Below, piece after piece: positions 14,143-21,111 of a DNA stretch of 24,003 nucleotides; the first letter of the stretch is position 1, and each line of letters opens with the position of its first letter. A model generated the notes under the pieces. That model was given only the letters and a program-made list of their open reading frames with translations. It did no database searches and was not told where the DNA came from. The translations under genes were made by a program, and so were the position numbers. Source of the DNA: CADCVT01 sp035940955 (GTDB taxonomy: Bacteria; Actinomycetota; Thermoleophilia; Solirubrobacterales; Solirubrobacteraceae); the NCBI GenBank assembly GCA_035940955.1, contig DASZEJ010000009.1, positions 1 to 24,003 on the forward strand, in the 5' to 3' direction.

Positions 14143-15435
14143 ATGTGGGATTTCTCGACCGAGCCCGAGTTCCAGGCCCACCTGGACTGGATGCGCGACT
14201 TCGTCCGCGAGGAGGTCCAGCCGCTCGAGCTGCTGCGCCTCGAGCCCGCGCAGTTCGACCGCGCGACCGCCCCGCTGAAGGAGCGTGTCAAGGAGCGCGG
14301 CCTGTGGGCGGCCCACCTCCCGCCCGACCTCGGCGGCCAGGGCTACGGCCAGGTGAAGCTCGGCCTCATGCACGAGATCCTCGGGACGACGCCGTTCGCG
14401 CCGATGGTGTTCGGAAACTCGGCGCCCGACAGCGGCAACAGCGAGATCCTCGCCCTCGCCGGCACCGAGGAGCAGAAGGAGCGCTGGCTGCACCCGCTCC
14501 TCAACGGCGACCTCAGAAGCGCGTTCTCCATGACCGAGCCGGAGACCGCCGGCTCCGACCCGACGCTGCTCCAGACCCGCGCGACGAAGACCGCGGACGG
14601 GTGGGTCATCACCGGCCACAAGTGGTTCTCCAGCCACGCCTCGATCGCCGACTTCCTCATCGTCATGGCGGTCACCGACCCCGGCGCCCGCCCGCACCAG
14701 CGCGCGTCGATGTTCATCGTCCCGGCCGACGCGCCCGGGGTGCGGATCGCCAGGGACGTCCCGACGATGGAGCACCCCGAGGAGGCCTTCGGCCAGCTCG
14801 GCGGCCACGCCGAGGTCTTCTACGAGGACGTCCACGTCGGCCCCGACGCCCTGCTCGGCGCCGAGGGCGCCGGCTTCCTCATCGCCCAGCAGCGCCTCGG
14901 CCCCGGCCGCATCCACCACTGCATGCGCTGGCTCGGGGTGGCCAGGCGAGCCTTCGACGCGATGTGCGAGCGCGCGACCTACCGCGTCAGCCACGGCTCG
15001 GTCCTCGGCGAGAAGCAGTCGGTGCAGAACTTCATCGCCGACTCGGCCGCGGAGATGCACGCCGCGCGCCTGATGACGCTCCACGCCGCCTGGCTCATGG
15101 ACACGCAGGGCGCCGCCGCCGCGCGCAAGGAGATCTCGCTGATCAAGTTCTACGGTGCAAGAGTGCTGCACGACGTGATCGACCGGGCGATCCAGGTGCA
15201 CGGGGCGCTGGGCTACTCGACCGACCTGCCGCTGGAGCAGATGTACCGCTACGCCCGCGCGTGGCGGCTGTACGACGGCGCGGACGAGGTCCACCGGCAG
15301 ACGGTCGCGCGGCTGATCCTGCGCGGCTACGAGCCGCCGCCCGGCGGCGTCCCGACCGAGCACGTCCCCACCCGGCGCGCGGAGGCGCAGCGGCGCTTCG
15401 CCGACGTCCTGGAGGCGGTGACCTCCAACGACTAG
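14143..15435 (+). CDS. Acyl-CoA dehydrogenase family protein
   Basis: FAD-dependent acyl-CoA dehydrogenase of 430 residues. The central signature AFSMTEPETAGSDPTLLQTRATKTADGWVITGHKWFSS is the family's FAD/substrate-binding segment. The C-terminal domain contains RWLGVARRAFDAMCERATYR, QVHGALGYSTDLPLEQMYRYARAWRLYDGADEVHRQTVARLIL, the last part being typical of ACAD10/11-like members. It would introduce a 2,3-double bond in an acyl-CoA and pass electrons to ETF; chain length or substrate class cannot be read. The ATG at 14143 has no clear ribosome site, and only 20 bases separate it from the divergent epimerase. Its position next to WS/DGAT and the presence of CaiB nearby fit fatty acyl-CoA metabolism. 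Its stop overlaps the presumed start of the M28 peptidase. Confidence 0.92.
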   Translation: MWDFSTEPEFQAHLDWMRDFVREEVQPLELLRLEPAQFDRATAPLKERVKERGLWAAHLPPDLGGQGYGQVKLGLMHEILGTTPFAPMVFGNSAPDSGNSEILALAGTEEQKERWLHPLLNGDLRSAFSMTEPETAGSDPTLLQTRATKTADGWVITGHKWFSSHASIADFLIVMAVTDPGARPHQRASMFIVPADAPGVRIARDVPTMEHPEEAFGQLGGHAEVFYEDVHVGPDALLGAEGAGFLIAQQRLGPGRIHHCMRWLGVARRAFDAMCERATYRVSHGSVLGEKQSVQNFIADSAAEMHAARLMTLHAAWLMDTQGAAAARKEISLIKFYGARVLHDVIDRAIQVHGALGYSTDLPLEQMYRYARAWRLYDGADEVHRQTVARLILRGYEPPPGGVPTEHVPTRRAEAQRRFADVLEAVTSND

Positions 15436-16366
15436 GCGGCCCCCGCGCCTGCTCGTCTTCGCGCTGGTCCTCCAGCTGGTCATCGGCGGCGCGTTCGTCT
15501 GGCTGGCCGCGCGCGACTTCGACCTCGACGGCGACGAGGAGCCGGCGCGCGCCGCGCAGCAGCCGTTCGTCCCCCGCGCGACGAAGGACCGCTTCGACGA
15601 GCGCTACGCGTTCGCGCTGCTGCGCCGCCAGGTCGAGCGCTACGGCTGGCGCCCCGCCGGCTCTCGGGCGCTGCGCCGGCTCGCGAACGACCTGCGCGCC
15701 CGCCTCCCCAACGGCCGCCTCGAGCCGCTCGGCCCCGAGCACCCGCGGCTCCAGAACGTCGTCGGCACGGTGCCCGGCGAAGGCCCGGCGATCGTCGTCG
15801 GCGCCCACTACGACGTCGAGGCCCGGCCGAAGGGGTTCGTCGGCGCGAACGACGGCGCGGCCGGCACCGCCGCCGTCGTCGCCCTCGCCCGCGCGATGGC
15901 GCGCGCCGAGCGGCCCGCCGGCGCGCCCGAGCTGCGGTTCGTCCTCTTCGACGGCGAGGAGGAGCCGGCCGGCTGCGACGACTTCGCCAAGTGCGCGCTG
16001 CGCGGCTCGCGCGCGTACCTGCGCGACCACCCGGCGACCGAGATCCGGGCGATGATCCTGCTCGACTACGTCGGCTCGAAGCGGCTGCGCCTGCCGCGCG
16101 AGGGCAGCTCGACCGCGGACCTGTGGATCCGCGTGCGCGCCGCCGCCCGCAAGGTCGGCGTCGGCCGCGTGTTCCCGGCCACGAGCGACGAGTCGCTGCT
16201 CGACGACCACACGGCCTTCCTCGAGGCCGGCGTCCCCGCCGTCGACCTGATCGACTGGCAGTACCCGCACAAGGACACCCTCCGCGACACCGTCGACAAG
16301 ACCTCCGCCCGCAGCCTCGACGCGGTGGGGGAGACGATTGCTGAGCTTCTTCTGACTTGGCAGTGA
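15428..16366 (+). CDS. Membrane-anchored M28-family metallopeptidase (non-canonical start)
   Basis: Zinc aminopeptidase or glutaminyl-cyclase-like protein of about 312 residues. The N-terminus, TRRPPRLLVFALVLQLVIGGAFVWLAARDFDLDGDEE, is a single membrane anchor. The catalytic domain contains the metal ligands expected in M28: GAHYDVE (His, Asp), FVGANDGAAGTAAVVALA (bridging Asp), FDGEEEP (Glu-Glu), DYVGSKRLRL (Asp) and QYPHKDTLRDTVDK (His). VERYGWRPAGSRALRRLANDL is the usual pre-catalytic helix. After an in-frame TGA ending near 15412 there is no ATG, GTG or TTG until GTG 15770, which would remove the anchor and first strands. The most natural start is ACG 15428, giving (M)TRRPPRLL and overlapping the dehydrogenase stop. 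The coordinates rest on that inference. Confidence 0.78.
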   Translation, partial: TTRRPPRLLVFALVLQLVIGGAFVWLAARDFDLDGDEEPARAAQQPFVPRATKDRFDERYAFALLRRQVERYGWRPAGSRALRRLANDLRARLPNGRLEPLGPEHPRLQNVVGTVPGEGPAIVVGAHYDVEARPKGFVGANDGAAGTAAVVALARAMARAERPAGAPELRFVLFDGEEEPAGCDDFAKCALRGSRAYLRDHPATEIRAMILLDYVGSKRLRLPREGSSTADLWIRVRAAARKVGVGRVFPATSDESLLDDHTAFLEAGVPAVDLIDWQYPHKDTLRDTVDKTSARSLDAVGETIAELLLTWQ

Positions 16367-16375
16367 AATCCGCGC

Positions 16376-16381
16376 TACGCT
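16376..16381 (+). promoter_or_regulatory. Candidate -10 box TACGCT for the second subtilase
   Basis: TACGCT lies 10 bases after the M28 stop, with CTGACT at 16352-16357 as a weak -35 at 18-base spacing. It would give a leader of about 80 bases. This is a weak match based on position and sequence only. Confidence 0.3.
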
Positions 16382-16410
16382 GTCGCAGCGAACGCGGGCG
16401 CCGGACGCGC

Positions 16411-16459
16411 CCTGGTCCGAGAGCAGCGACGCTCGCCGTCCCCCCACCGAGACCAGGAG
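16411..16459 (+). promoter_or_regulatory. Leader structure able to mask the subtilase ribosome-binding site
   Basis: CCTGGTC (16411-16417) is the complement of GACCAGG (16451-16457), which overlaps the Shine-Dalgarno AGGAG (16455-16459) located 9 bases before ATG 16469. A smaller hairpin, GAGC (16421-16424) with GCTC (16431-16434), sits inside the loop. Pairing would partly occlude the ribosome site. Confidence 0.4.
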
Positions 16460-16468
16460 TTCCGACTC

Positions 16469-18043
16469 ATGCGCCGCCTTGCCGCGCTCGCCACCCTTCT
16501 TCTCGCCGTGCTCGCACCGGGCACCGCCCTCGCCCAGGGCCGCTCCGCCGAGGCGGTCCCCGGCAGCTACATCGTCACCTTCGAGGACTCGGTCGCCGAT
16601 CCCGGCAGCGCCACCACGGCCCGCGAGCGCCGCGGCGGCTTCAAGGCCGTCCACCGCTACCGCCACGCGCTGAAGGGCTTCTCGGCCCGCCTGAGCCAGC
16701 GCCAGGTCGCCGACCTGCGCGCCGACCCGGCCGTGCGGTCGGTCGTGCGCAACCTGCGCGTCCACGCCACCGGCGAGATCCCCGCCGGCGTGCAGCGGAT
16801 GGGCGCCGCCTTCGAGGGCGGCCCGGTCAACCCGGCGGCCACCGTCGGCGTCGCCGTCATCGACTCCGGCATCGACCTCGACCACCCCGACCTCAACGTC
16901 GTCGGCAACACGAACTGCGTGGGCGGCGCGACCGGCGACGACGACGCCGGCCACGGCACCCACGTCGCCGGCTCGATCGGCGCGAAGGCCAACGGCACCG
17001 GCGTCCTCGGCGTCGCCCCGGGCTCGCGGCTGTACGCGGTCAAGGTCCTCGACAGCGCCGGCAACGGCTCGTGGGACCAGGTCATCTGCGGCATCGACTG
17101 GGTGACCGCCAACCGCGCCTCGATCGGCGTGGCGAACATGAGCCTCAGCGGCCTCGGCACGTCGGCCGACAACAACCCGTGCGGCACCACCTCGACCACG
17201 CCGCTGCACGCCGCGATCTGCCGCTCGACCGCCGCGGGCGTCAAGTACGTCGTCGCCGCCAGCAACGACGGGTGGGCGTTCCCGCACGCGACGGCGCCCA
17301 ACGTGCCGGCCGCGTACGACGAGGTCGTCACGGTGACCGCGATGGGCGACACGGACGGGTACGCCGGCGGGATCGGCCCGACCCCGTCCTGCCGCACCGG
17401 CGAGGCCGACGACCGCTACGCCTCGTTCTCGAACTGGTCGGACAACGCGACCGACAACGCCCACACGGTCGCGGCGCCCGGCGTCTGCGTCCTCTCGACG
17501 TACCCGGGCGGCGGCTACCACACCGACTCGGGCACGAGCATGGCCAGCCCGCACGTCACCGGCGCCGTGGCGCTGTGCGCCTCGGAGGCGGGGTGCCCGA
17601 CCGCGCCGGCCGACATCGTGAAGCGGATCACCAAGGACGGCGACGCGTCGCGCTCGACGTGGGGCTTCTCGGGCGATCCGTTCCGGCCGGTCACGGGCCG
17701 CTACTACGGCTACTTCGCGACGGCGGGCACGCCGCGCAGCGCCCCGACGTTCTCGCTGAGCGCCACGCCGGCCTCGCGGTCGGTCGTGCGCGGCGGGACC
17801 ACCACGTACGGGGTGACGTCGACCGCGATCGCCGGCTTCAACAGCAACGTCTCGCTGTCGCTGTCCGGCGCGCCGCGCGCGACGTGGTCGTTCTCGCCGT
17901 CGGTCATCGCCGGGGGCTCCGGGAGCTCGACTCTGACGATCACGGTCGCCAGCAATGCCTCCCGCGGCACGTACACGATGCGGATCACCGGCACCGGCGG
18001 CGGCCAGACCAAGTCCACGAACGTCACGTTGACCGTCGGGTAG
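16469..18043 (+). CDS. Secreted S8 subtilisin-like protease with I9 propeptide and C-terminal Ig-like domain
   Basis: Subtilase of 524 residues. A Sec signal (1-22, ending ALA) is followed by an inhibitor I9 propeptide (about 30-100: VPGSYIVTFEDSVADPG...YRHALKGFSARLSQRQVADLRADPAVRSV). The catalytic triad is Asp132 (VIDSGIDLDHPDL), His162 (GHGTHVAGS) and Ser357 (GTSMASPHVTGAVAL), with the oxyanion Asn266 in VVAASNDG. Several Cys (NCVGG, VICGID, NPCGT, AICRST, PSCRT, GVCVLS, LCASEAGC) suggest disulfides, consistent with an exported enzyme. The C-terminal 95 residues (APTFSLSATPASRSVVRGGTTTYGVTSTA...YTMRITGTGGGQTKSTNVTLTVG) form an Ig-like beta-sandwich. It resembles the aqualysin/proteinase K type of subtilase. 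AGGAG at proper spacing supports ATG 16469. Confidence 0.94.
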   Translation: MRRLAALATLLLAVLAPGTALAQGRSAEAVPGSYIVTFEDSVADPGSATTARERRGGFKAVHRYRHALKGFSARLSQRQVADLRADPAVRSVVRNLRVHATGEIPAGVQRMGAAFEGGPVNPAATVGVAVIDSGIDLDHPDLNVVGNTNCVGGATGDDDAGHGTHVAGSIGAKANGTGVLGVAPGSRLYAVKVLDSAGNGSWDQVICGIDWVTANRASIGVANMSLSGLGTSADNNPCGTTSTTPLHAAICRSTAAGVKYVVAASNDGWAFPHATAPNVPAAYDEVVTVTAMGDTDGYAGGIGPTPSCRTGEADDRYASFSNWSDNATDNAHTVAAPGVCVLSTYPGGGYHTDSGTSMASPHVTGAVALCASEAGCPTAPADIVKRITKDGDASRSTWGFSGDPFRPVTGRYYGYFATAGTPRSAPTFSLSATPASRSVVRGGTTTYGVTSTAIAGFNSNVSLSLSGAPRATWSFSPSVIAGGSGSSTLTITVASNASRGTYTMRITGTGGGQTKSTNVTLTVG

Positions 18044-18054
18044 CCGGCCGCTCA

Positions 18055-18060
18055 TACACT
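18055..18060 (+). promoter_or_regulatory. -10 box TACACT of a probable leaderless ispH mRNA
   Basis: TACACT ends 8 bases before ATG 18069. TTGACC at 18029-18034, inside the end of the subtilase gene, is a good -35 match, but the spacing of 20 bases is long. No ribosome site is visible next to the ATG. Confidence 0.5.
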
Positions 18061-18068
18061 GCGAGCAG

Positions 18069-19031
18069 ATGAGCGTCGAGAAGCTCCTGCTCGCGGCCCC
18101 GCGCGGCTACTGCGCGGGGGTCGACCGCGCCGTGCAGACCGTCGAGCGAGCGCTCGAGCTGCACGGCGCGCCCGTCTACGTGCGCAAGGAGATCGTCCAC
18201 AACAAGCACGTCGTCGAGAAGCTCCGCGAGCGCGGCGCGATCTTCGTCGACGAGCTGGACGACACGATCCCCGAGGGCGCGCTGACCGTGTTCTCGGCCC
18301 ACGGCGTGGCCCCGCGGGTCCACGCCGAGGCCGAGCGCCGCGGGCTGCGGACGATCGACGCCACCTGCCCGCTCGTCACCAAGGTCCACCGCGAGGCCGT
18401 CAAGTTCGCCGCCGACGGCTACACGATCGTCCTCATCGGCCACTCCGGCCACGAGGAGGTCGAGGGGACGATGGGGGAGGCGCCCGACCACATCGTGCTG
18501 GTGGAGACCGAGGAGGACGTCGACCGGCTGGAGGTCGACGACCCGGAGAAGGTCGCCTACATCTCCCAGACGACGCTGTCGGTGGACGAGACGCGGGCGA
18601 TCATCGCGCGGCTGCGCGAGCGCTTCCCGGCGATCACCGGGCCGCGCACGGACGACATCTGCTACGCCACGACCAACCGCCAGGCGGCGGTGAAGGCGAT
18701 GGCCGAGCAGTGCGACCTGGTGCTCGTCATCGGGTCGCAGAACTCCTCCAACTCCCAGCGGCTGGTCGAGGTCGCGCGCGAGTACGGCGCCGAGTCGCAC
18801 CTGATCGACAACGCCGGCCAGATGCGCGAGGCGTGGCTGGAGGGCAAGCGCGTCGTCGGCATCTCGTCGGGCGCCAGCGCGCCGGAGGAGCTGGTCGAGG
18901 CGCTGGTGGCGTTCTTCCGCGCGCACGGCGTGGACGACGTCTCGGAGTTCGAGGTCGTCCGCGAGGACGTGCGCTTCATGCTCCCGAAGCCGATCCGCCA
19001 GGCGATGGCGGTCGCCGCAGCCACTCCCTGA
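18069..19031 (+). CDS. ispH: 4-hydroxy-3-methylbut-2-enyl diphosphate reductase
   Basis: Last enzyme of the MEP isoprenoid pathway: it reduces HMBPP to IPP and DMAPP using a [4Fe-4S] cluster. The 320 residues match the usual length. The three cluster ligands are Cys15 (APRGYCAGVDRAV), Cys100 (IDATCPLVTKVH) and Cys198 (DDICYATTNRQ). The substrate-binding histidines are in EIVHNKHVV, FSAHGVAP and GHSGHEEV. SQNSSNSQRL and GISSGASAPEELV are the diphosphate-binding segments. It is a near-perfect family member, so the organism uses the MEP pathway. It lies 25 bases after the subtilase, with a probable promoter of its own. Its last 56 bases overlap the 3' end of the convergent CaiB/BaiF gene. Confidence 0.97.
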   Translation: MSVEKLLLAAPRGYCAGVDRAVQTVERALELHGAPVYVRKEIVHNKHVVEKLRERGAIFVDELDDTIPEGALTVFSAHGVAPRVHAEAERRGLRTIDATCPLVTKVHREAVKFAADGYTIVLIGHSGHEEVEGTMGEAPDHIVLVETEEDVDRLEVDDPEKVAYISQTTLSVDETRAIIARLRERFPAITGPRTDDICYATTNRQAAVKAMAEQCDLVLVIGSQNSSNSQRLVEVAREYGAESHLIDNAGQMREAWLEGKRVVGISSGASAPEELVEALVAFFRAHGVDDVSEFEVVREDVRFMLPKPIRQAMAVAAATP

Positions 19032-20019
19032 TCTCGTCGCCGTGCTCGTCGAGCCGCGGCGGGCGCGTCGTCGGCTCGGCCAGGCCGCGCAGCGGCGAGC
19101 GCACCGTCCGCACGCCGTCGAGGTCCCACACCGGCTCCAGCCCGAGCGACTCCGCGAACGCGAACGCCGCGGGGACGTCGTTGACCCGGCCCGCCGGCAC
19201 GCCCGCCGCGTTCAGCCGGTCGACCCAGTCGTCGCCGGTCGCGAACGCGGCCTCCAGCGCCGCGGAGATCTCGTCGCGGTGCTCCAGCCGGTCGACGTTG
19301 GTCGGGAAGCGCTCGGCGAGGTCCGGGCGCTCGACCACGTCGCACAGCCGCACGAACATCGCGTCGTTGCCGCACGCGACGGCCAGGTCGCCGAACGTCT
19401 CGTACGGCGCGATCGACGGGTGGCGGTTGCCCATGCGGCGCGGCGAGACGCCCTCGTTGAGGTACGCGGACGCCTGGTTGAGGAGCGAGACCAGCGCGCT
19501 GTCCATCAGCGAGACCTCCACGCGCTGGAAGCCGTCCCGCCGCAGCGCGGCGAGGATGCCGATCGTCGCGTGCAGCCCGCAGACGAGGTCGATCACCGCG
19601 GCGCCGACCTTCAGCGGCCGCCCGTCCTCCTCGCCGGTGACGTGCATCAGCCCGCTGACCGCCTGCAGCAGCAGGTCGTAGCCGGGCAGGTCGCTCGAGC
19701 CGAACGCGCTGACGTGGCAGGAGACCCGCTTGGGGTCGCCGAGCGCGAAGCGGTCGAGCACGCCGGGGCGGAACGACTCGACGAGGACGTCGGCCCGCGC
19801 GACCAGCTCGCGCGCCAGCTCGAGGTCCTCGGGGTCCTTCAGGTCGAGGGCCACGGACCGCTTGCCGCGGTTGAGCCCGAGGAAGTAGCTCGGCCCCCAG
19901 CCGCGCGTGTCGTCGCCGCTCCCCGGGCGCTCGACCTTGATCACGTCGGCGCCGAGGTCGGCGAGGGTCTGGGTGGCGATCGGGCCGGCGAGGACCCGGC
20001 TGAAGTCGGCTACGAGCAT
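18976..20019 (-). CDS. CaiB/BaiF family CoA-transferase
   Basis: Class III CoA-transferase of 347 residues, somewhat shorter than the usual 380-410. It opens with VADFSRVLAGPIATQTLADLGADVIKVERPGSGDDTRGWGPSYFLGLNRGKRSVALDLKD, the standard CaiB N-terminus. The active-site Asp144 is in LKVGAAVIDLVCGLHATIGILAAL. It also shows GYDLLLQAVSGLMHVTGEEDG and HPSIAPYETFGDLAVACGND. It would move CoA between organic acids; the pair of acids is unknown. The typical C-terminus ends near HGDEIREWL; here 13 more residues (RRPPSPGGSASGA) are encoded antisense to ispH. The ATG at 20019 is preceded by TAGTCT 9 bases upstream, in a box shared with the divergent phosphoesterase gene. Confidence 0.92.
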   Translation of the reverse strand: MLVADFSRVLAGPIATQTLADLGADVIKVERPGSGDDTRGWGPSYFLGLNRGKRSVALDLKDPEDLELARELVARADVLVESFRPGVLDRFALGDPKRVSCHVSAFGSSDLPGYDLLLQAVSGLMHVTGEEDGRPLKVGAAVIDLVCGLHATIGILAALRRDGFQRVEVSLMDSALVSLLNQASAYLNEGVSPRRMGNRHPSIAPYETFGDLAVACGNDAMFVRLCDVVERPDLAERFPTNVDRLEHRDEISAALEAAFATGDDWVDRLNAAGVPAGRVNDVPAAFAFAESLGLEPVWDLDGVRTVRSPLRGLAEPTTRPPRLDEHGDEIREWLRRPPSPGGSASGA

Positions 20020-20027
20020 GGGCGCGG

Positions 20028-20034
20028 CAGACTA
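20028..20034. promoter_or_regulatory. Shared bidirectional -10 element between CaiB and phosphoesterase genes
   Basis: The same 7 bases provide TAGTCT on the minus strand (20034-20029), 9 bases before the CaiB ATG, and CAGACT on the plus strand (20028-20033), 7 bases before the phosphoesterase GTG at 20041. The whole divergent gap is 21 bases, so polymerase cannot occupy both promoters at once. Confidence 0.4.
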
Positions 20035-20040
20035 CGACCG

Positions 20041-21111
20041 GTGCGCACGCTGGTCGTGTCCGACCTGCACCTCGGCAGCCGCTCGGAGTCCGACGTGCTG
20101 CGCGACCCGGCCGCGCGCGAGGCGCTGCTGCGCGAGCTGGACGGGGCCGACCGGCTGGTCGTGCTGGGCGACGCGCTCGAGCTGCGCCACGGGCCGGTCG
20201 CCGGCGCGCTCGACGCCGCGCGCGAGACGTTCGCCGCGATCGGCGAGGCGCTGGGGGAGGGGGCGGAGGTGGTGCTGCTGGCCGGCAACCACGACCACGC
20301 GCTGGTCGCGCCGTGGCTCGAGCGGCGGGCGATCGCGCGCGAGCCGGCGCTGGGCCTCGCCGACGACGCCGACCCGGACGCGTACGAGGTCGCGGGCACG
20401 CTGGCGCGCTGGCTGCGCCCGGCGCGCACCCGGCTCGCGTACCCCGGCGCCTGGCTGCGCGAGGACGTCTACGCGACGCACGGGCACTACCTCGACCTGC
20501 ACGTGACCGTCCCGACGTTCGAGCGCCTGGCGGCGGGCGCCATGGCGCGCGTCGTCGGCGAGCTGCCCGCGGACGGCGCCGGCCCGGAGGACTACGAGGC
20601 GGCGCTCGCGCCGCTGTACGCCTGGCTGCACGCGGTGGCGCGGTACACGAACGCGGGCTTCGAGCGCCAGCGCGACACGCACGGCCTCTGGCGGACGCTC
20701 ACCGACTCGGGCCCGCGCCCGCTGCGCGACCGCGCGCTCGTCGCCGCCTTCCCGGTGGCGATCCGGCTGCTGAACATGGCCGGCGTCGGCCCGGTCACGC
20801 CCGACCTCGGCGTCGACGAGCTGCGCCGCGCCGGCCTGCGGGCGATGGGCGAGGCCTGCCGGCGCCTCGGCGTCGGCGCGCGCTGGGTGCTCTTCGGCCA
20901 CACGCACCGCGCCGGGCCGCTGGACGGCGACGACCCGGCCGAATGGGACGTCCCGGGCGGGCCGAGCCTCGTCAACACGGGCTGCTGGGTGTACGCGGGG
21001 TTCCTGCGCCGCTCGGGCCGGCGCAGCCCGTACTGGCCCGGCACGCTGGTCGAGGTCGGCCCCGACGGGCCGCCGCGCGTGCGCAACCTGCTCGGCGACT
21101 ACGAGCCCTGA
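20041..21111 (+). CDS. Calcineurin-like metallophosphoesterase
   Basis: Metal-dependent phosphoesterase of 356 residues from GTG 20041. The five signature motifs appear in order: DLH in VVSDLHLGS, GDALEL (a GD variant), GNHDHA, ATHGHYLDL and GHTHRAGPLDG. Together they bind a two-metal centre. An insertion of about 100 mostly helical residues (EDYEAALAPLYAWLHAVARYTNAGFERQRDTHGLWRTL...LNMAGVGPVTPDLGVDELRRAGLRAMGEACRRLG) precedes the last motif, making it larger than simple phosphodiesterases. No signal peptide is present. UDP-2,3-diacylglucosamine hydrolase-like or cyclic-nucleotide activity is possible but cannot be chosen. It ends 13 bases inside the convergent DUF6929-like gene. Confidence 0.9.
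   Translation: MRTLVVSDLHLGSRSESDVLRDPAAREALLRELDGADRLVVLGDALELRHGPVAGALDAARETFAAIGEALGEGAEVVLLAGNHDHALVAPWLERRAIAREPALGLADDADPDAYEVAGTLARWLRPARTRLAYPGAWLREDVYATHGHYLDLHVTVPTFERLAAGAMARVVGELPADGAGPEDYEAALAPLYAWLHAVARYTNAGFERQRDTHGLWRTLTDSGPRPLRDRALVAAFPVAIRLLNMAGVGPVTPDLGVDELRRAGLRAMGEACRRLGVGARWVLFGHTHRAGPLDGDDPAEWDVPGGPSLVNTGCWVYAGFLRRSGRRSPYWPGTLVEVGPDGPPRVRNLLGDYEP

Noticed and set aside
11321..14291. Very long open frames opposite the WS/DGAT and epimerase genes (about 900-980 codons on both strands).
   Set aside because: They run across several real genes, are Arg/Pro/His-rich without domains, and arise from codon bias in GC-rich DNA.
15143..18055. A 970-codon open frame on the minus strand opposite the M28 peptidase and subtilase.
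   Set aside because: Composition is low-complexity Arg/Ala/Gly/Asp, while the plus strand carries clear peptidase motifs.
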